Below, piece after piece: positions 19,301 to 30,477 of a stretch of DNA of 60,000 bases. How positions within the stretch are numbered: the first letter of the stretch is position 1; every line of letters begins with the position of its first letter. The notes beneath the pieces are model-generated. The model was not told the origin of the DNA and did not search any database. It saw only the letters and a program-made list of their open reading frames with translations. The stretch spans positions 7,892,675 to 7,952,674 of the forward strand of contig NC_087078.1 in NCBI RefSeq assembly GCF_026151205.1. Reading direction: 5' to 3'. Source of the DNA: Bolinopsis microptera. Its lineage: Eukaryota; Ctenophora; Tentaculata; Lobata; Bolinopsidae. Both the position numbers and the translations under genes were made by a program.

Positions 19301-21146
19301 GTTCTTGAACACAGGTTGAGGCGTCCTTGAAAAGCAGATCATTTGTCGAATTGTTGGTTTTCTGACATTTTTTCGCGACATGAAACTTATTAAGTACGCG
19401 GTCTCCCTCTCATCGAAATCTTTTGATTTACCTTTAAAAAATGAGTAATTCATAAAATTTCCTTACTTAGCTCCAAAAGTTATTGAGTGATCAGCGAATG
19501 GCGGTACGTGTATAATCATTTTGGGTCCCATCGTTATGTGACAAAAATCTGAACCAGAATCTGTAAAAATCAGAAAGATATTTCGGTAGAAAAATAAAGT
19601 ATTGTTTAACTATCACATTAAGACATCTAATCGTCAAATTTCTTTCTATCTACAGGCGAAACGATGAAGCTGAAACTAAATATACTTGGAGGCGCCGATC
19701 TCATCAAACCTGACCGAAGTATCGTCTTCCTCGTAGACACCAAGGGAAATGTTATCTCTACAATTCAGACTTTGTCGATCTCAAAAGATTGCGATTACCA
19801 GTATGATGGTGTCTTCATAGGTATGGTTCCTCAAAGTCGAATTCCATTGAAATCTCTTTACATCGATGAAGATTTTATTTGGCTAGATTTACTTTACCAG
19901 CTTTGACTCAGTTCATATTAAAGTTAATTGATTGTTGACTATTTGTTGATTAATTGTTAATTTGCAGTTCCCGACGAGTCCTTCAAAGTGATGGTATATG
20001 GTGAGACTCAGTCTGGTAATCCTTTCACTCGGACCTCTCAAGCGACTATAACACCTTCTTATGGCAGCTTACAAGCGGTAATTAAACCTTTCGTCTTATC
20101 AAATTTGATGCAGCTTTCATACTTCAGAGCAATTAAATCTATATCATTAAGTTATATTAATTGTATCAAACAATGCCTTAATCTTAGTAAATTTGTTTGT
20201 CTCAAACAATGCTTTATTTGTAGCATAAATCGGTGATAAAGTATCGTATGATCCAACCTGGAAGTTCGGGTCATTTCCATTTCAAGTTCCAGCACTTTGG
20301 CGAGAAAATCACTGACTTTAGACTGTCCTTTTCCAACCCTGGGGACATCATCACCCAGTCTTCACCTCTCTTCTTCCGTAAGTAATAGCACCCATTTATA
20401 ACTAATCGTTCTTATCAACAATGTCCGCACTTAATGTGGCGGCGAGAATTGCGAATTGTGAAGCCAAAAGGATATCCTTGAGATATTACGTTGAATTTCA
20501 GATAATTCATGATATTGATAATAGATAATAAATTTATCAACCAATTTTATAAGAGCTGTTTATATCTTTCCCTGAAATATGTCCTTAACCAGCTCGACTG
20601 AAGAGTGGAAGGAGAAAGATAATGAGGTTACCCTACAACGTTCCATCTGATGTTCCAGACGGTACAGAGTACAGAATCTCACTTGTTGTGGACGGAGGCG
20701 AAGTCAAGGTAATTATCATTAGTTTTTAATTGATGTTACTTTACGAAATTACGAATTGTTCGTTTGATAGGTATAGTTGAATGTCATGAATTGAGATCGC
20801 TTCATTACTTGATGAATTGTTCTACAGCAGCTTTTCAAGGAAATATTTCCTAATCTAGAATAATTAAAATTGATTTGACAACGTTTTCTTAGTTAATAAT
20901 TATATCTAAAAACAATCCCATTTCAGTCGACATATGTGCACACTATAATCATCACACGCTTCGCTCCAACCAGATAAGAGAGGGTGAAATCCCACAACCT
21001 GAAATAGATAAAGGAAATCAGATCATATTTCCCGGTTCACTTGATTGGATATTCTGCAGATCACAGCGGCTACGGACAATAAATTGTTTCCAATGGATAC
21101 CAAGAAATTCAAGGACTTATTTGAACTAGTAGAAAATGGTCACTAA
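13342..21146 (+). CDS. VWA-domain protein of the VWA7/hemicentin-like group, 5'-incomplete, about 18 exons
   Basis: Likely secreted or extracellular, by family. Exons by eye: 13342-13378, 14014-14177, 14317-14398, 14584-14665, 14827-14970, 15338-15402, 16234-16383, 16655-16753, 17154-17270, 17387-17471, about 17972-18186, 18392-18509, 18888-19020, 19656-19820, 19968-20077, 20224-20377, 20593-20708, 21060-21146 (TAA). The first exons give a helical region (FYKALTDIEQSIK, then SGNYRIGREI and FYQYLEDSSSHS) like the part of VWA7 proteins before the VWA domain. The VWA domain shows the metal-site motif FVLDTTGSM, split by an intron inside the Gly codon, then GGGDCNEM and VFTDAGSKD, as in hemicentin-type VWA domains. 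Later exons look like beta-sandwich (Ig-like) repeats, e.g. YKVNSVSPTNIDFDFYF. Phases agree except at 17471/17972, so an exon boundary there is wrong or an exon was missed. No signal peptide exon was found. Confidence 0.8.
15801..16222 (+). repeat. Intronic minisatellite of TGATTTATGTC-like units
   Basis: Between exons ending at 15402 and starting at 16234, units of 11-12 bp such as GTCTGATTTAT and ACTGATTTATG repeat at 15801-15950, with a second patch at 16128-16222 that ends a few bases before the next splice acceptor. Copies are imperfect. Confidence 0.75.
17770..17910 (+). repeat. 11-bp minisatellite (TTACTAGTTGG)n in a VWA-gene intron
   Basis: About a dozen copies of TTACTAGTTGG are seen with occasional changes (AGATGG, TCGTTGG, TTGTTGG). 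They lie between the exons ending at 17471 and starting near 17972, the one junction in this gene whose reading phase I could not reconcile. Confidence 0.85.
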
Positions 21147-22483
21147 AACTACCAATTCCTAGCTAAAACAAGGGGGGAAACTTGATAAAGGGATAATGAT
21201 ATACAGTGAAATCTCAATCATTTTCTAGAAAAAACTGGCGCCCAATTTTATTGCATAAATTCCGCATGAATTAAAGTTACTGTGGCACTCACTTCTCATT
21301 GACACTGACTTTTAGTTGACATTGCAACCTTTATTAAGTAAAGTAATGTTGAAACAGTTTGAATTTCATCAAAGGCTTTTGGTGACTCGTTATACTTGGG
21401 AATATTTATTTATTCTATGTTTACGCTGATCGTATTAAAGACGTCTAAAACTGTTATAATTTTATATCTTATAGTAACTGACGATCGGAATTATTACCGA
21501 ACATAATTTATAAAGTGACTTTAAGTTGACCAAAACTCAATATCAGGATAGAGTGGTCCATTTTTCCATTGTTTGGGTTTTGGTAATTATGATAATATTC
21601 AAATAACGAAACGAAGTCGAGGATGGTTATTTATTATTTAGTTAGTCGAAAGGAACTGACTAATTTGTGTACTGCATTACTACAAACTTATTTTTGGAGT
21701 CTACTCAATAATAATACCGTTGCTAACGCTCTGCATAATATTAAATTGCAGTCATTTTCATATTATTGATTTTTATGTACGCTATAGATTTCATTGCTGT
21801 ATCTTGGATGCTTTCGTTGACTTATTTTATATTTTCCAATTCAAATTTGTTTATGACCTTTTTTAAAACAACCCCAAATTCTTCATTTAAGATTTATAAA
21901 CAAATCAGTAAATTTGTTTAACGCAAAATTTACATAAGCTAACGAGTGAAATGTTCCGTCACCAAAATGAATTATAATACTATAATAGAATGAGATTGAA
22001 TAAATTATATAGTTTATTTCTATGTCAATAGCATAAGCTAAAACTACAGTTCAACCAATAATCTCAATAATTTTATGGAGAACTTTGGGCATTTTTTAAC
22101 GGGTGATAATCGTAAAATATTTGTCTTGGTAGGTTATAAACCTACAACTACAAGGAATTTTACGCTATTATATTGTTCGTAGTAAAAGGACTTACGGGCA
22201 TTTTCTGCTCGATACTCTAAGTCTAAGGACCCCAGGTATACTTCCCTAAACGTATTATTGACCTTAGAATTGATTTAAAGTGCAGTCCTGAGATGATTGA
22301 TCATAGTGTTTTGTGCACGTCATCTGTTTATACCGGAATCACCCAGAACAGATCACGGCTGACGGGCTGACCGAACCATACTTAATAGGCATACAGCACG
22401 TCGTGAAGGGTGTGATTTTTGATCACGCACTAATAATAATATTATCATTGAAGTAGGAGAGGTTGTATGTTTCAAAATGACTA
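21147..22483. other. Intergenic, nothing recognised
   Basis: This follows the stop codon of the VWA-type gene and is very AT-rich. No ORF with family resemblance was seen. A short word near 22100 (AACGGGTGATAATCGTAAAATA) resembles stretches near 55300 and 48577, so fragments of a dispersed repeat are present. Confidence 0.45.
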
Positions 22484-25400
22484 CCTTATTGGACATAATT
22501 GTCACGGATATTGCTTTCACGCTGAAGACCTTAGACAATAATTATGTCCGTGAAAAAAATTCACATAACAGTACTTAATGCTTAAGTTATAACACCATGA
22601 TCACTATGACTTTGATTCTAGAGTTCAGAAAAAGAGTAAAACACTTGTTGTTGTTTGTTTGTTTGTTTATAGAACCCGTCCCCAATCTCGTATTGGAAAA
22701 TGACTAAACTCAGGTCTGAGTGTGAATACGGGTGGTACCTGCAAGAGTGTTCATTAAGCATTTAGAGTTCTGTAAAACTGCAGTTACAATTGTGCTAGAG
22801 TATTTTTAGTATATACGATTGGTATCAGAAATATATCCCTACATGCTTCCAAAATTTGTAAAGCCGTAGTACATACATATCACATTACACCAGAGCCTAC
22901 ACAGTGCAATCTCCTCCAGTCTATCTGCGCCGCGTATATTTGTATAAGCACACGGCGCAGACTGGAAAAAACCACACTCTGCAAGTTCAATCCAGTGCAA
23001 TGCTACATGTACGTACTACGGCTTCATCTCCAACTTTCTGCACAATGTACTGGAATGTTTTGAAGGAAAAGAAAGAACAAAAAAAGTGATATATATAAAT
23101 AAAATCAGCGATTTAATGTTAGCCTTGGGACAGTAACTTTAATTCCCTGGTTTCTAAAATCAGCTTTTAAAAAAAAATAATAATAAAGTATGTAACGTCG
23201 ATACCAAACCGATTATTGAGCGATAATAACTGAGTAGTTGATTCCTGGGTTGCAGAGTCATTCAGATGTTCCAGTCTTCGAATGTGGTTCTTGTTCAGTT
23301 CTTGACCAGAAGTGTCTAATGAAGTAAGTCAGACAAGCAAACTCTTCCTTAAATGCTCATATAAGTCGTCTCAATCCCAGAAATTATGAATGATGACCCA
23401 GTGTAAAAGTGCAGAAATCGGCCGAAAATAACAAAGACTAAAAACAGTTAAAAAGTGAAAGGATTCAAACACAAGGAAAATTAATAACTTAGAGCGTAAT
23501 AAGGAATATCTCCAAACGGAGTTTTCTGAGAGGGTGAGAGGTTCTTTAATTAGAGCTAATGATTAAATGAGACCCACTAAAGGTACTAAATTAACCGGAC
23601 TGCTAGCAAGGAATCGAGAGTGGGAATAAAACTAAAAGCGGAATAAATTTTAAGATAATGAAACAGAAACTGAAAGCTAAAATATATACCGTTCTAGAAT
23701 GCCTCCGCAAACTATTGCTCCTTTGTAATGTGCACGTGTTAGTAAGTGTAGTAAAAAGATAAAAATAATAAAGCTATACAAATGAACGGAGCGGTGAAAA
23801 TCTGAGAGGGTGAGAGGTTCTTTAATTAGAGCTAATGATTAAATGAGACCCACTAAAGGTACTAAATTAACCGGACTGCTAGCAAGGAATCGAGAGTGGG
23901 AATAAAACTAAAAGCGGAATAAATTTTAAGATAATGAAACAGAAACTGAAAGCTAAAATATATACCGTTCTAGAATGCCTCCGCAAACTATTGCTCCTTT
24001 GTAATGTGCACGTGTTAGTAAGTGTAGTAAAAAGATAAAAATAATAAAGCTATACAAATGAACGGAGCGGTGAAAATCTGAGAGGGTGAGAGGTTCTTTA
24101 ATTAGAGCTAATGATTAAATGAGACCCACTAAAGGTACTAAATTAACCGGACTGCTAGCAAGGAATCGAGAGTGGGAATAAAACTAAAAGCGGAATAAAT
24201 TTTAAGATAATGAAACAGAAACTGAAAGCTAAAATATATACCGTTCTAGAATGCCTCCGCAAACTATTGCTCCTTTGTAATGTGCACGTGTTAGTAAGTG
24301 TAGTAAAAAGATAAAAATAATAAAGCTATACAAATGAACGGAGCGGTGAAAATCTGAGAGGGTGAGAGGTTCTTTAATTAGAGCTAATGATTAAATGAGA
24401 CCCACTAAAGGTACTAAATTAACCGGACTGCTAGCAAGGAATCGAGAGTGGGAATAAAACTAAAAGCGGAATAAATTTTAAGATAATGAAACAGAAACTG
24501 AAAGCTAAAATATATACCGTTCTAGAATGCCTCCGCAAACTATTGCTCCTTTGTAATGTGCACGTGTTAGTAAGTGTAGTAAAAAGATAAAAATAATAAA
24601 GCTATACAAATGAACGGAGCGGTGAAAATCTGAGAGGGTGAGAGGTTCTTTAATTAGAGCTAATGATTAAATGAGACCCACTAAAGGTACTAAATTAACC
24701 GGACTGCTAGCAAGGAATCGAGAGTGGGAATAAAACTAAAAGCGGAATAAATTTTAAGATAATGAAACAGAAACTGAAAGCTAAAATATATACCGTTCTA
24801 GAATGCCTCCGCAAACTATTGCTCCTTTGTAATGTGCACGTGTTAGTAAGTGTAGTAAAAAGATAAAAATAATAAAGCTATACAAATGAACGGAGCGGTG
24901 AAAATCTGAGAGGGTGAGAGGTTCTTTAATTAGAGCTAATGATTAAATGAGACCCACTAAAGGTACTAAATTAACCGGACTGCTAGCAAGGAATCGAGAG
25001 TGGGAATAAAACTAAAAGCGGAATAAATTTTAAGATAATGAAACAGAAACTGAAAGCTAAAATATATACCGTTCTAGAATGCCTCCGCAAACTATTGCTC
25101 CTTTGTAATGTGCACGTGTTAGTAAGTGTAGTAAAAAGATAAAAATAATAAAGCTATACAAATGAACGGAGCGGTGAAAATCTGAGAGGGTGAGAGGTTC
25201 TTTAATTAGAGCTAATGATTAAATGAGACCCACTAAAGGTACTAAATTAACCGGACTGCTAGCAAGGAATCGAGAGTGGGAATAAAACTAAAAGCGGAAT
25301 AAATTTTAAGATAATGAAACAGAAACTGAAAGCTAAAATATATACCGTTCTAGAATGCCTCCGCAAACTATTGCTCCTTTGTAATGTGCACGTGTTAGTA

Positions 25401-27902
25401 AGTGTAGTAAAAAGATAAAAATAATAAAGCTATACAAATGAACGGAGCGGTGAAAATCTGAGAGGGTGAGAGGTTCTTTAATTAGAGCTAATGATTAAAT
25501 GAGACCCACTAAAGGTACTAAATTAACCGGACTGCTAGCAAGGAATCGAGAGTGGGAATAAAACTAAAAGCGGAATAAATTTTAAGATAATGAAACAGAA
25601 ACTGAAAGCTAAAATATATACCGTTCTAGAATGCCTCCGCAAACTATTGCTCCTTTGTAATGTGCACGTGTTAGTAAGTGTAGTAAAAAGATAAAAATAA
25701 TAAAGCTATACAAATGAACGGAGCGGTGAAAATCTGAGAGGGTGAGAGGTTCTTTAATTAGAGCTAATGATTAAATGAGACCCACTAAAGGTACTAAATT
25801 AACCGGACTGCTAGCAAGGAATCGAGAGTGGGAATAAAACTAAAAGCGGAATAAATTTTAAGATAATGAAACAGAAACTGAAAGCTAAAATATATACCGT
25901 TCTAGAATGCCTCCGCAAACTATTGCTCCTTTGTAATGTGCACGTGTTAGTAAGTGTAGTAAAAAGATAAAAATAATAAAGCTATACAAATGAACGGAGC
26001 GGTGAAAATCTGAGAGGGTGAGAGGTTCTTTAATTAGAGCTAATGATTAAATGAGACCCACTAAAGGTACTAAATTAACCGGACTGCTAGCAAGGAATCG
26101 AGAGTGGGAATAAAACTAAAAGCGGAATAAATTTTAAGATAATGAAACAGAAACTGAAAGCTAAAATATATACCGTTCTAGAATGCCTCCGCAAACTATT
26201 GCTCCTTTGTAATGTGCACGTGTTAGTAAGTGTAGTAAAAAGATAAAAATAATAAAGCTATACAAATGAACGGAGCGGTGAAAATCTGAGAGGGTGAGAG
26301 GTTCTTTAATTAGAGCTAATGATTAAATGAGACCCACTAAAGGTACTAAATTAACCGGACTGCTAGCAAGGAATCGAGAGTGGGAATAAAACTAAAAGCG
26401 GAATAAATTTTAAGATAATGAAACAGAAACTGAAAGCTAAAATATATACCGTTCTAGAATGCCTCCGCAAACTATTGCTCCTTTGTAATGTGCACGTGTT
26501 AGTAAGTGTAGTAAAAAGATAAAAATAATAAAGCTATACAAATGAACGGAGCGGTGAAAATCTGAGAGGGTGAGAGGTTCTTTAATTAGAGCTAATGATT
26601 AAATGAGACCCACTAAAGGTACTAAATTAACCGGACTGCTAGCAAGGAATCGAGAGTGGGAATAAAACTAAAAGCGGAATAAATTTTAAGATAATGAAAC
26701 AGAAACTGAAAGCTAAAATATATACCGTTCTAGAATGCCTCCGCAAACTATTGCTCCTTTGTAATGTGCACGTGTTAGTAAGTGTAGTAAAAAGATAAAA
26801 ATAATAAAGCTATACAAATGAACGGAGCGGTGAAAATCTGAGAGGGTGAGAGGTTCTTTAATTAGAGCTAATGATTAAATGAGACCCACTAAAGGTACTA
26901 AATTAACCGGACTGCTAGCAAGGAATCGAGAGTGGGAATAAAACTAAAAGCGGAATAAATTTTAAGATAATGAAACAGAAACTGAAAGCTAAAATATATA
27001 CCGTTCTAGAATGCCTCCGCAAACTATTGCTCCTTTGTAATGTGCACGTGTTAGTAAGTGTAGTAAAAAGATAAAAATAATAAAGCTATACAAATGAACG
27101 GAGCGGTGAAAATCTGAGAGGGTGAGAGGTTCTTTAATTAGAGCTAATGATTAAATGAGACCCACTAAAGGTACTAAATTAACCGGACTGCTAGCAAGGA
27201 ATCGAGAGTGGGAATAAAACTAAAAGCGGAATAAATTTTAAGATAATGAAACAGAAACTGAAAGCTAAAATATATACCGTTCTAGAATGCCTCCGCAAAC
27301 TATTGCTCCTTTGTAATGTGCACGTGTTAGTAAGTGTAGTAAAAAGATAAAAATAATAAAGCTATACAAATGAACGGAGCGGTGAAAATCTGAGAGGGTG
27401 AGAGGTTCTTTAATTAGAGCTAATGATTAAATGAGACCCACTAAAGGTACTAAATTAACCGGACTGCTAGCAAGGAATCGAGAGTGGGAATAAAACTAAA
27501 AGCGGAATAAATTTTAAGATAATGAAACAGAAACTGAAAGCTAAAATATATACCGTTCTAGAATGCCTCCGCAAACTATTGCTCCTTTGTAATGTGCACG
27601 TGTTAGTAAGTGTAGTAAAAAGATAAAAATAATAAAGCTATACAAATGAACGGAGCGGTGAAAATCTGAGAGGGTGAGAGGTTCTTTAATTAGAGCTAAT
27701 GATTAAATGAGACCCACTAAAGGTACTAAATTAACCGGACTGCTAGCAAGGAATCGAGAGTGGGAATAAAACTAAAATAAAACACTTGTTATTATCATAT
27801 TAAAAAATCACCAAAAATGTTCACAACTTTGAGCGTGAATAATTATGTCCGTGAAAACTTTGGGCTGTGAAAAACTTGTCCGTGACAATAATGTCCGATA
27901 AG
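22484..27902. mobile_element. TIR-bounded non-autonomous element carrying a 4.25-kb satellite array
   Basis: The left end reads CCTTATTGGACATAATTGTC and the right end, reverse-complemented, CTTATCGGACATTATTGTC; both continue with ACGGA. Sub-terminal words around AATTATGTCCGTGAAAA occur on both sides (near 22536 and 27840). TA dinucleotides sit at or one base from both ends, which would fit a Tc1/mariner-pogo type target site. The word TAAAACACTTGTT occurs shortly before (near 22638) and immediately after (27778) the array. No transposase is present, so it would have to be mobilised in trans. The class assignment is inference; the inverted ends and the array are seen directly. Confidence 0.65.
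23528..27777 (+). repeat. 276-bp tandem satellite, about 15.4 copies, apparently identical
   Basis: Unit starts fall at 23528, 23804, 24080, 24356 and every 276 bp thereafter to 27668; the last unit stops after about 110 bp. Text lines 1380 bp apart (five units) are letter-for-letter identical wherever I compared them, so copies are identical or nearly so. The unit begins GAGAGGGTGAGAGG and ends GGAGCGGTGAAAATCT. It has no long ORF. The uniformity implies very recent amplification or strong homogenisation; an assembly may misstate the copy number. Confidence 0.97.
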
Positions 27903-28607
27903 ATAAATCCTGGGACACAAAATCCATTGCTGCCAAACACTGTGCCCAACCGAATTGCCAAATACTGTGACCAATTACTGATTTGCCAACGTAACTATAT
28001 TGTTAACCACTGTGCCCAACAGATTTACCAATTATATTTACCAATTCTATTTATGAGCTGTGTTCGCTGAATTTAAATCTGAGAACACTCTATTGTGCTT
28101 CTCGACCGTCTGCTTCTCGACCGTCTGTATATATATATTATAATTTATATAGTTATACAACAATTATAATTATATCGTGCAAATAAAAGCAACCCCCCTG
28201 TAAGTGTATTGCGTGCTCACCTCCTGCCAACATGCAACGTTACGCCACTGCTCCTACTCCTAGTCCTATCGTTTTACTTTTATACATTATAGCTATAGTT
28301 ATACGGGAGACCCTCGAGGCACTATTTGTGATATGCAAGGAGATAATAATGGTAATAGCAAACTCAGTATGGATGCGATAACAAAAGATATAATAAGCGA
28401 TCCGGACCGGGACAGATCGCGCGTGGCCAGGGATTGTGGATTGGTCAATATAATGTGTCACGTAATTAACGCCCGAGACAGGATTGATAGTAAAGTTCAC
28501 TATCAGTTATCGGACCGGATGATGATTAATCACTCTACACTCGACTGTCACGTGACTTTTTCAACCGGCCGTTCTCTAACTGGCCCTGAACGACTATTCG
28601 AATAATC

Positions 28608-28720
28608 GAAACCCTAACCCTCTTATCTGATCCCAACCCTAACCCTAACTCTAAGTTTAACGGCTAACCCAATCCCTAACAAAAGCATATGATGAAACTC
28701 TAAGTCTATAACCTTAACCC
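28608..28720 (+). repeat. Degenerate interstitial telomere-like repeat (CCCTAA)
   Basis: AACCCTAACCC-type words recur imperfectly (CCCAACCCTAACCCTAACT, CCAATCCCTAAC, CCTTAACCCTAACG). They match the TTAGGG telomere repeat common to animals on the complementary strand, but are scattered and mutated, as in old interstitial telomeric sequence. Confidence 0.6.
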
Positions 28721-28739
28721 TAACGAGAAATTCGACCAA

Positions 28740-29030
28740 CTTCCTTATACGGTCATACTCATATCACGTTATCAAGAAAGTTTTTCGCCAATATCTCGCC
28801 AGGGGAGCATTTTAACCCTATGTCATGGGGGTGATTCTGAATCAGCGTCCGAAAATGCATCGATTCAAGTTGGTTTCAACTGTTATGTCGGGGGCCCTTT
28901 TAGAAAAATCTCGAAGATCGATTGTAGAGTGATTTAGAACGCTCGTATCGGACCATGTCAATATCTTTTAATTTTAGTTGTGGCCTATTTGTTACGTTTT
29001 TGTTCATCGTTGTGCGGTTTCCATGATCAA
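28740..29030 (+). repeat. Dispersed repeat, copy 1 (second copy 33383-33660)
   Basis: Shared words with the second copy include AAGTTTTT.GCC, CCAGGG(G/A)AGCATTTT, TACGTCATGGGGG/TATGTCATGGGGG and GAATCAGCG. Both copies are in the same orientation and bracket the Academ-like transposon, the second one immediately outside its right end. Sequence identity is clearly imperfect. Confidence 0.7.
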
Positions 29031-29274
29031 CGGATGATACCGGTAAATATTTGTTTCAAATATTTGTATTCGGCATGCAAAAGAGACGCAGCTCAGCGTG
29101 CAGGTCGGTAGTTTATAAACCTACAAGGTTTCCAGTGCATCTACCCCGTTGTTGACAATTTTGACATATGTTTGTATATCTACAAATAAAATTTTGTTGT
29201 ATTGTTTTGTATTTGCATTTACAATTTCGTGCGCTTATATTTATAACTATAGGATTTTTTTCCCTTGTTACTAG

Positions 29275-29345
29275 TGGGCGGCACTCAGCCTGTCATTAAC
29301 CACCTAATCTCTATGTTTATGAACATTATAGCCTGGGGTCCCTAG
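29275..29345 (+). repeat. Dispersed repeat with CAGCCTGTCATT and GGGGTCCC words, copy 1
   Basis: This contains GCGGCACTCAGCCTGTCATT, CCTAATCTCTATGTTTATG and ATAGCCTGGGGTCCC. Related copies are at 29824-29925 (same strand) and 55190-55275 (opposite strand). Family unknown; possibly the end of a DNA transposon. Confidence 0.7.
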
Positions 29346-29751
29346 GTTATTCCCCTTGCAGCCGTTCAATTTACTTGTTTCTAGTTCTACCATCACCGGA
29401 CACCGGCGGGCAATATCGGTCTCACGACCATTATTTGGGCTATTACGTTCACGTTACTTCCACCTCAACTAAAAATTATTCTGCATTTTACTCTTTCAGT
29501 TTCATGAGCACATCAGGTATGAGCTCTATGTAAAAGCCACTACCTTATTTAAAAATTTCCCTAAAATCACGTTAAACTTCAGTAGTAGTCAGAGATACAT
29601 TAGTAACTACAGTACTATATGATTTATTAGTAGGATTGCTCGGCTTAACTGTCCTCCTGAATTTTTTCCTCAGACTCTCTCTCAAAGTCTTACTCCTCCA
29701 GATCAAGATAGTAGCATTGAGAGAAGTATTCTTTTAGTTTTACATACAAAT

Positions 29752-29945
29752 TAAACCCTAATCCCAACCCTAAGTCCTAACCCTAACCATAACCCGGAAG
29801 CTATCCATAACCCTTACCACGACCCTTACTGGGCCGCGCTCAGCCTGTCATTCCGCCTAATCTCTATCTCGCCTAATCTCTATTCGCTATGTTTATGAAC
29901 ATGATAGCCTGAGGTCCCCAGGTAACACGACCCTAACCCTAAGCC
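29752..29945 (+). repeat. Second degenerate telomere-like tract plus dispersed repeat copy 2
   Basis: ACCCTAATCCCAACCCTAAG-like words at 29752-29820 and again at about 29928-29945 flank a second copy (29824-29925) of the CAGCCTGTCATT/GGTCCCCAGG repeat. The Academ-like transposon starts about 35 bp further on. Confidence 0.6.
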
Positions 29946-29978
29946 GAGCCCTGAACAATCGAATTCATGTTTTACTAG

Positions 29979-30377
29979 TAGTTAGGGCAAGAATTGCTGT
30001 TTATGGGTCAATCTGTGAACAAATTCGTAACAAAGGTTTGTCTACAGGAATGTATTGTCCATAGTCCCAGGAACCACAAAAAAAAAACCGTCCAGCTGAA
30101 ACTTTTGGGCAAAAATTTTTATAGTCATTTTTCTCCAGGAACCCATACGCCCCACCCCTAATATTGGTTATTCGGCTCCCGAAGGTCTTGCTAGATCTCC
30201 ATAGGGGGTGCAAAATGACCGCAATGGCCACATTATGGCAGGCGAATGATAGTTTCAGAACGATTGCATTGGAGCTTTATTTTTCTAAATAAATGGAATT
30301 TTTCGAAATTTTTCGAAATTTTATTGAAATTTCGAAAAAAAATACACCAAATTATTTTTAACGCTTATTTCAAATCT
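29979..30377 (+). repeat. Left TIR of the Academ-like transposon
   Basis: It matches the reverse complement of 33002-33380 over nearly its whole length, with small indels near the outer end and in the TTTCGAAATTT-rich inner part. The inner boundary is at CAAATCT (30371-30377), matching AGATTTG at 33002-33008. An ORF on each TIR is only a by-product of the repeat. Confidence 0.9.
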
Positions 30378-30477
30378 ATTTAAAAACTCATCTACAAATA
30401 ACAAATACAGTTAATCTAAAATGTGTATTCTCAGTAAATACCATGACAATTATTAATACACAGTTAATATTAATCAA

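Larger units (their letters stand above)
27903..29978. other. Repeat-rich gap with telomere-like CCCTAA tracts
   Basis: No gene is recognised. ORFs at 28240-28605 overlap on both strands and look accidental. The gap holds degenerate CCCTAA-like tracts and copies of two dispersed repeats described separately. The stretch 28740-29030 has a diverged copy at 33383-33660. Confidence 0.5.

Noticed and set aside
22500-28100. CRISPR-like array
   Set aside because: The 276-bp units are contiguous identical repeats without spacers, and the genome is eukaryotic.
28240-28605. Overlapping ORFs on both strands near the telomere-like tract
   Set aside because: Both strands are open over the same stretch by chance; neither product resembles a protein family.
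30001-30231. 76-codon minus-strand ORF and its partner at 33140-33418 (+)
   Set aside because: Both are the same accidental frame in the two TIR copies of the Academ-like transposon.
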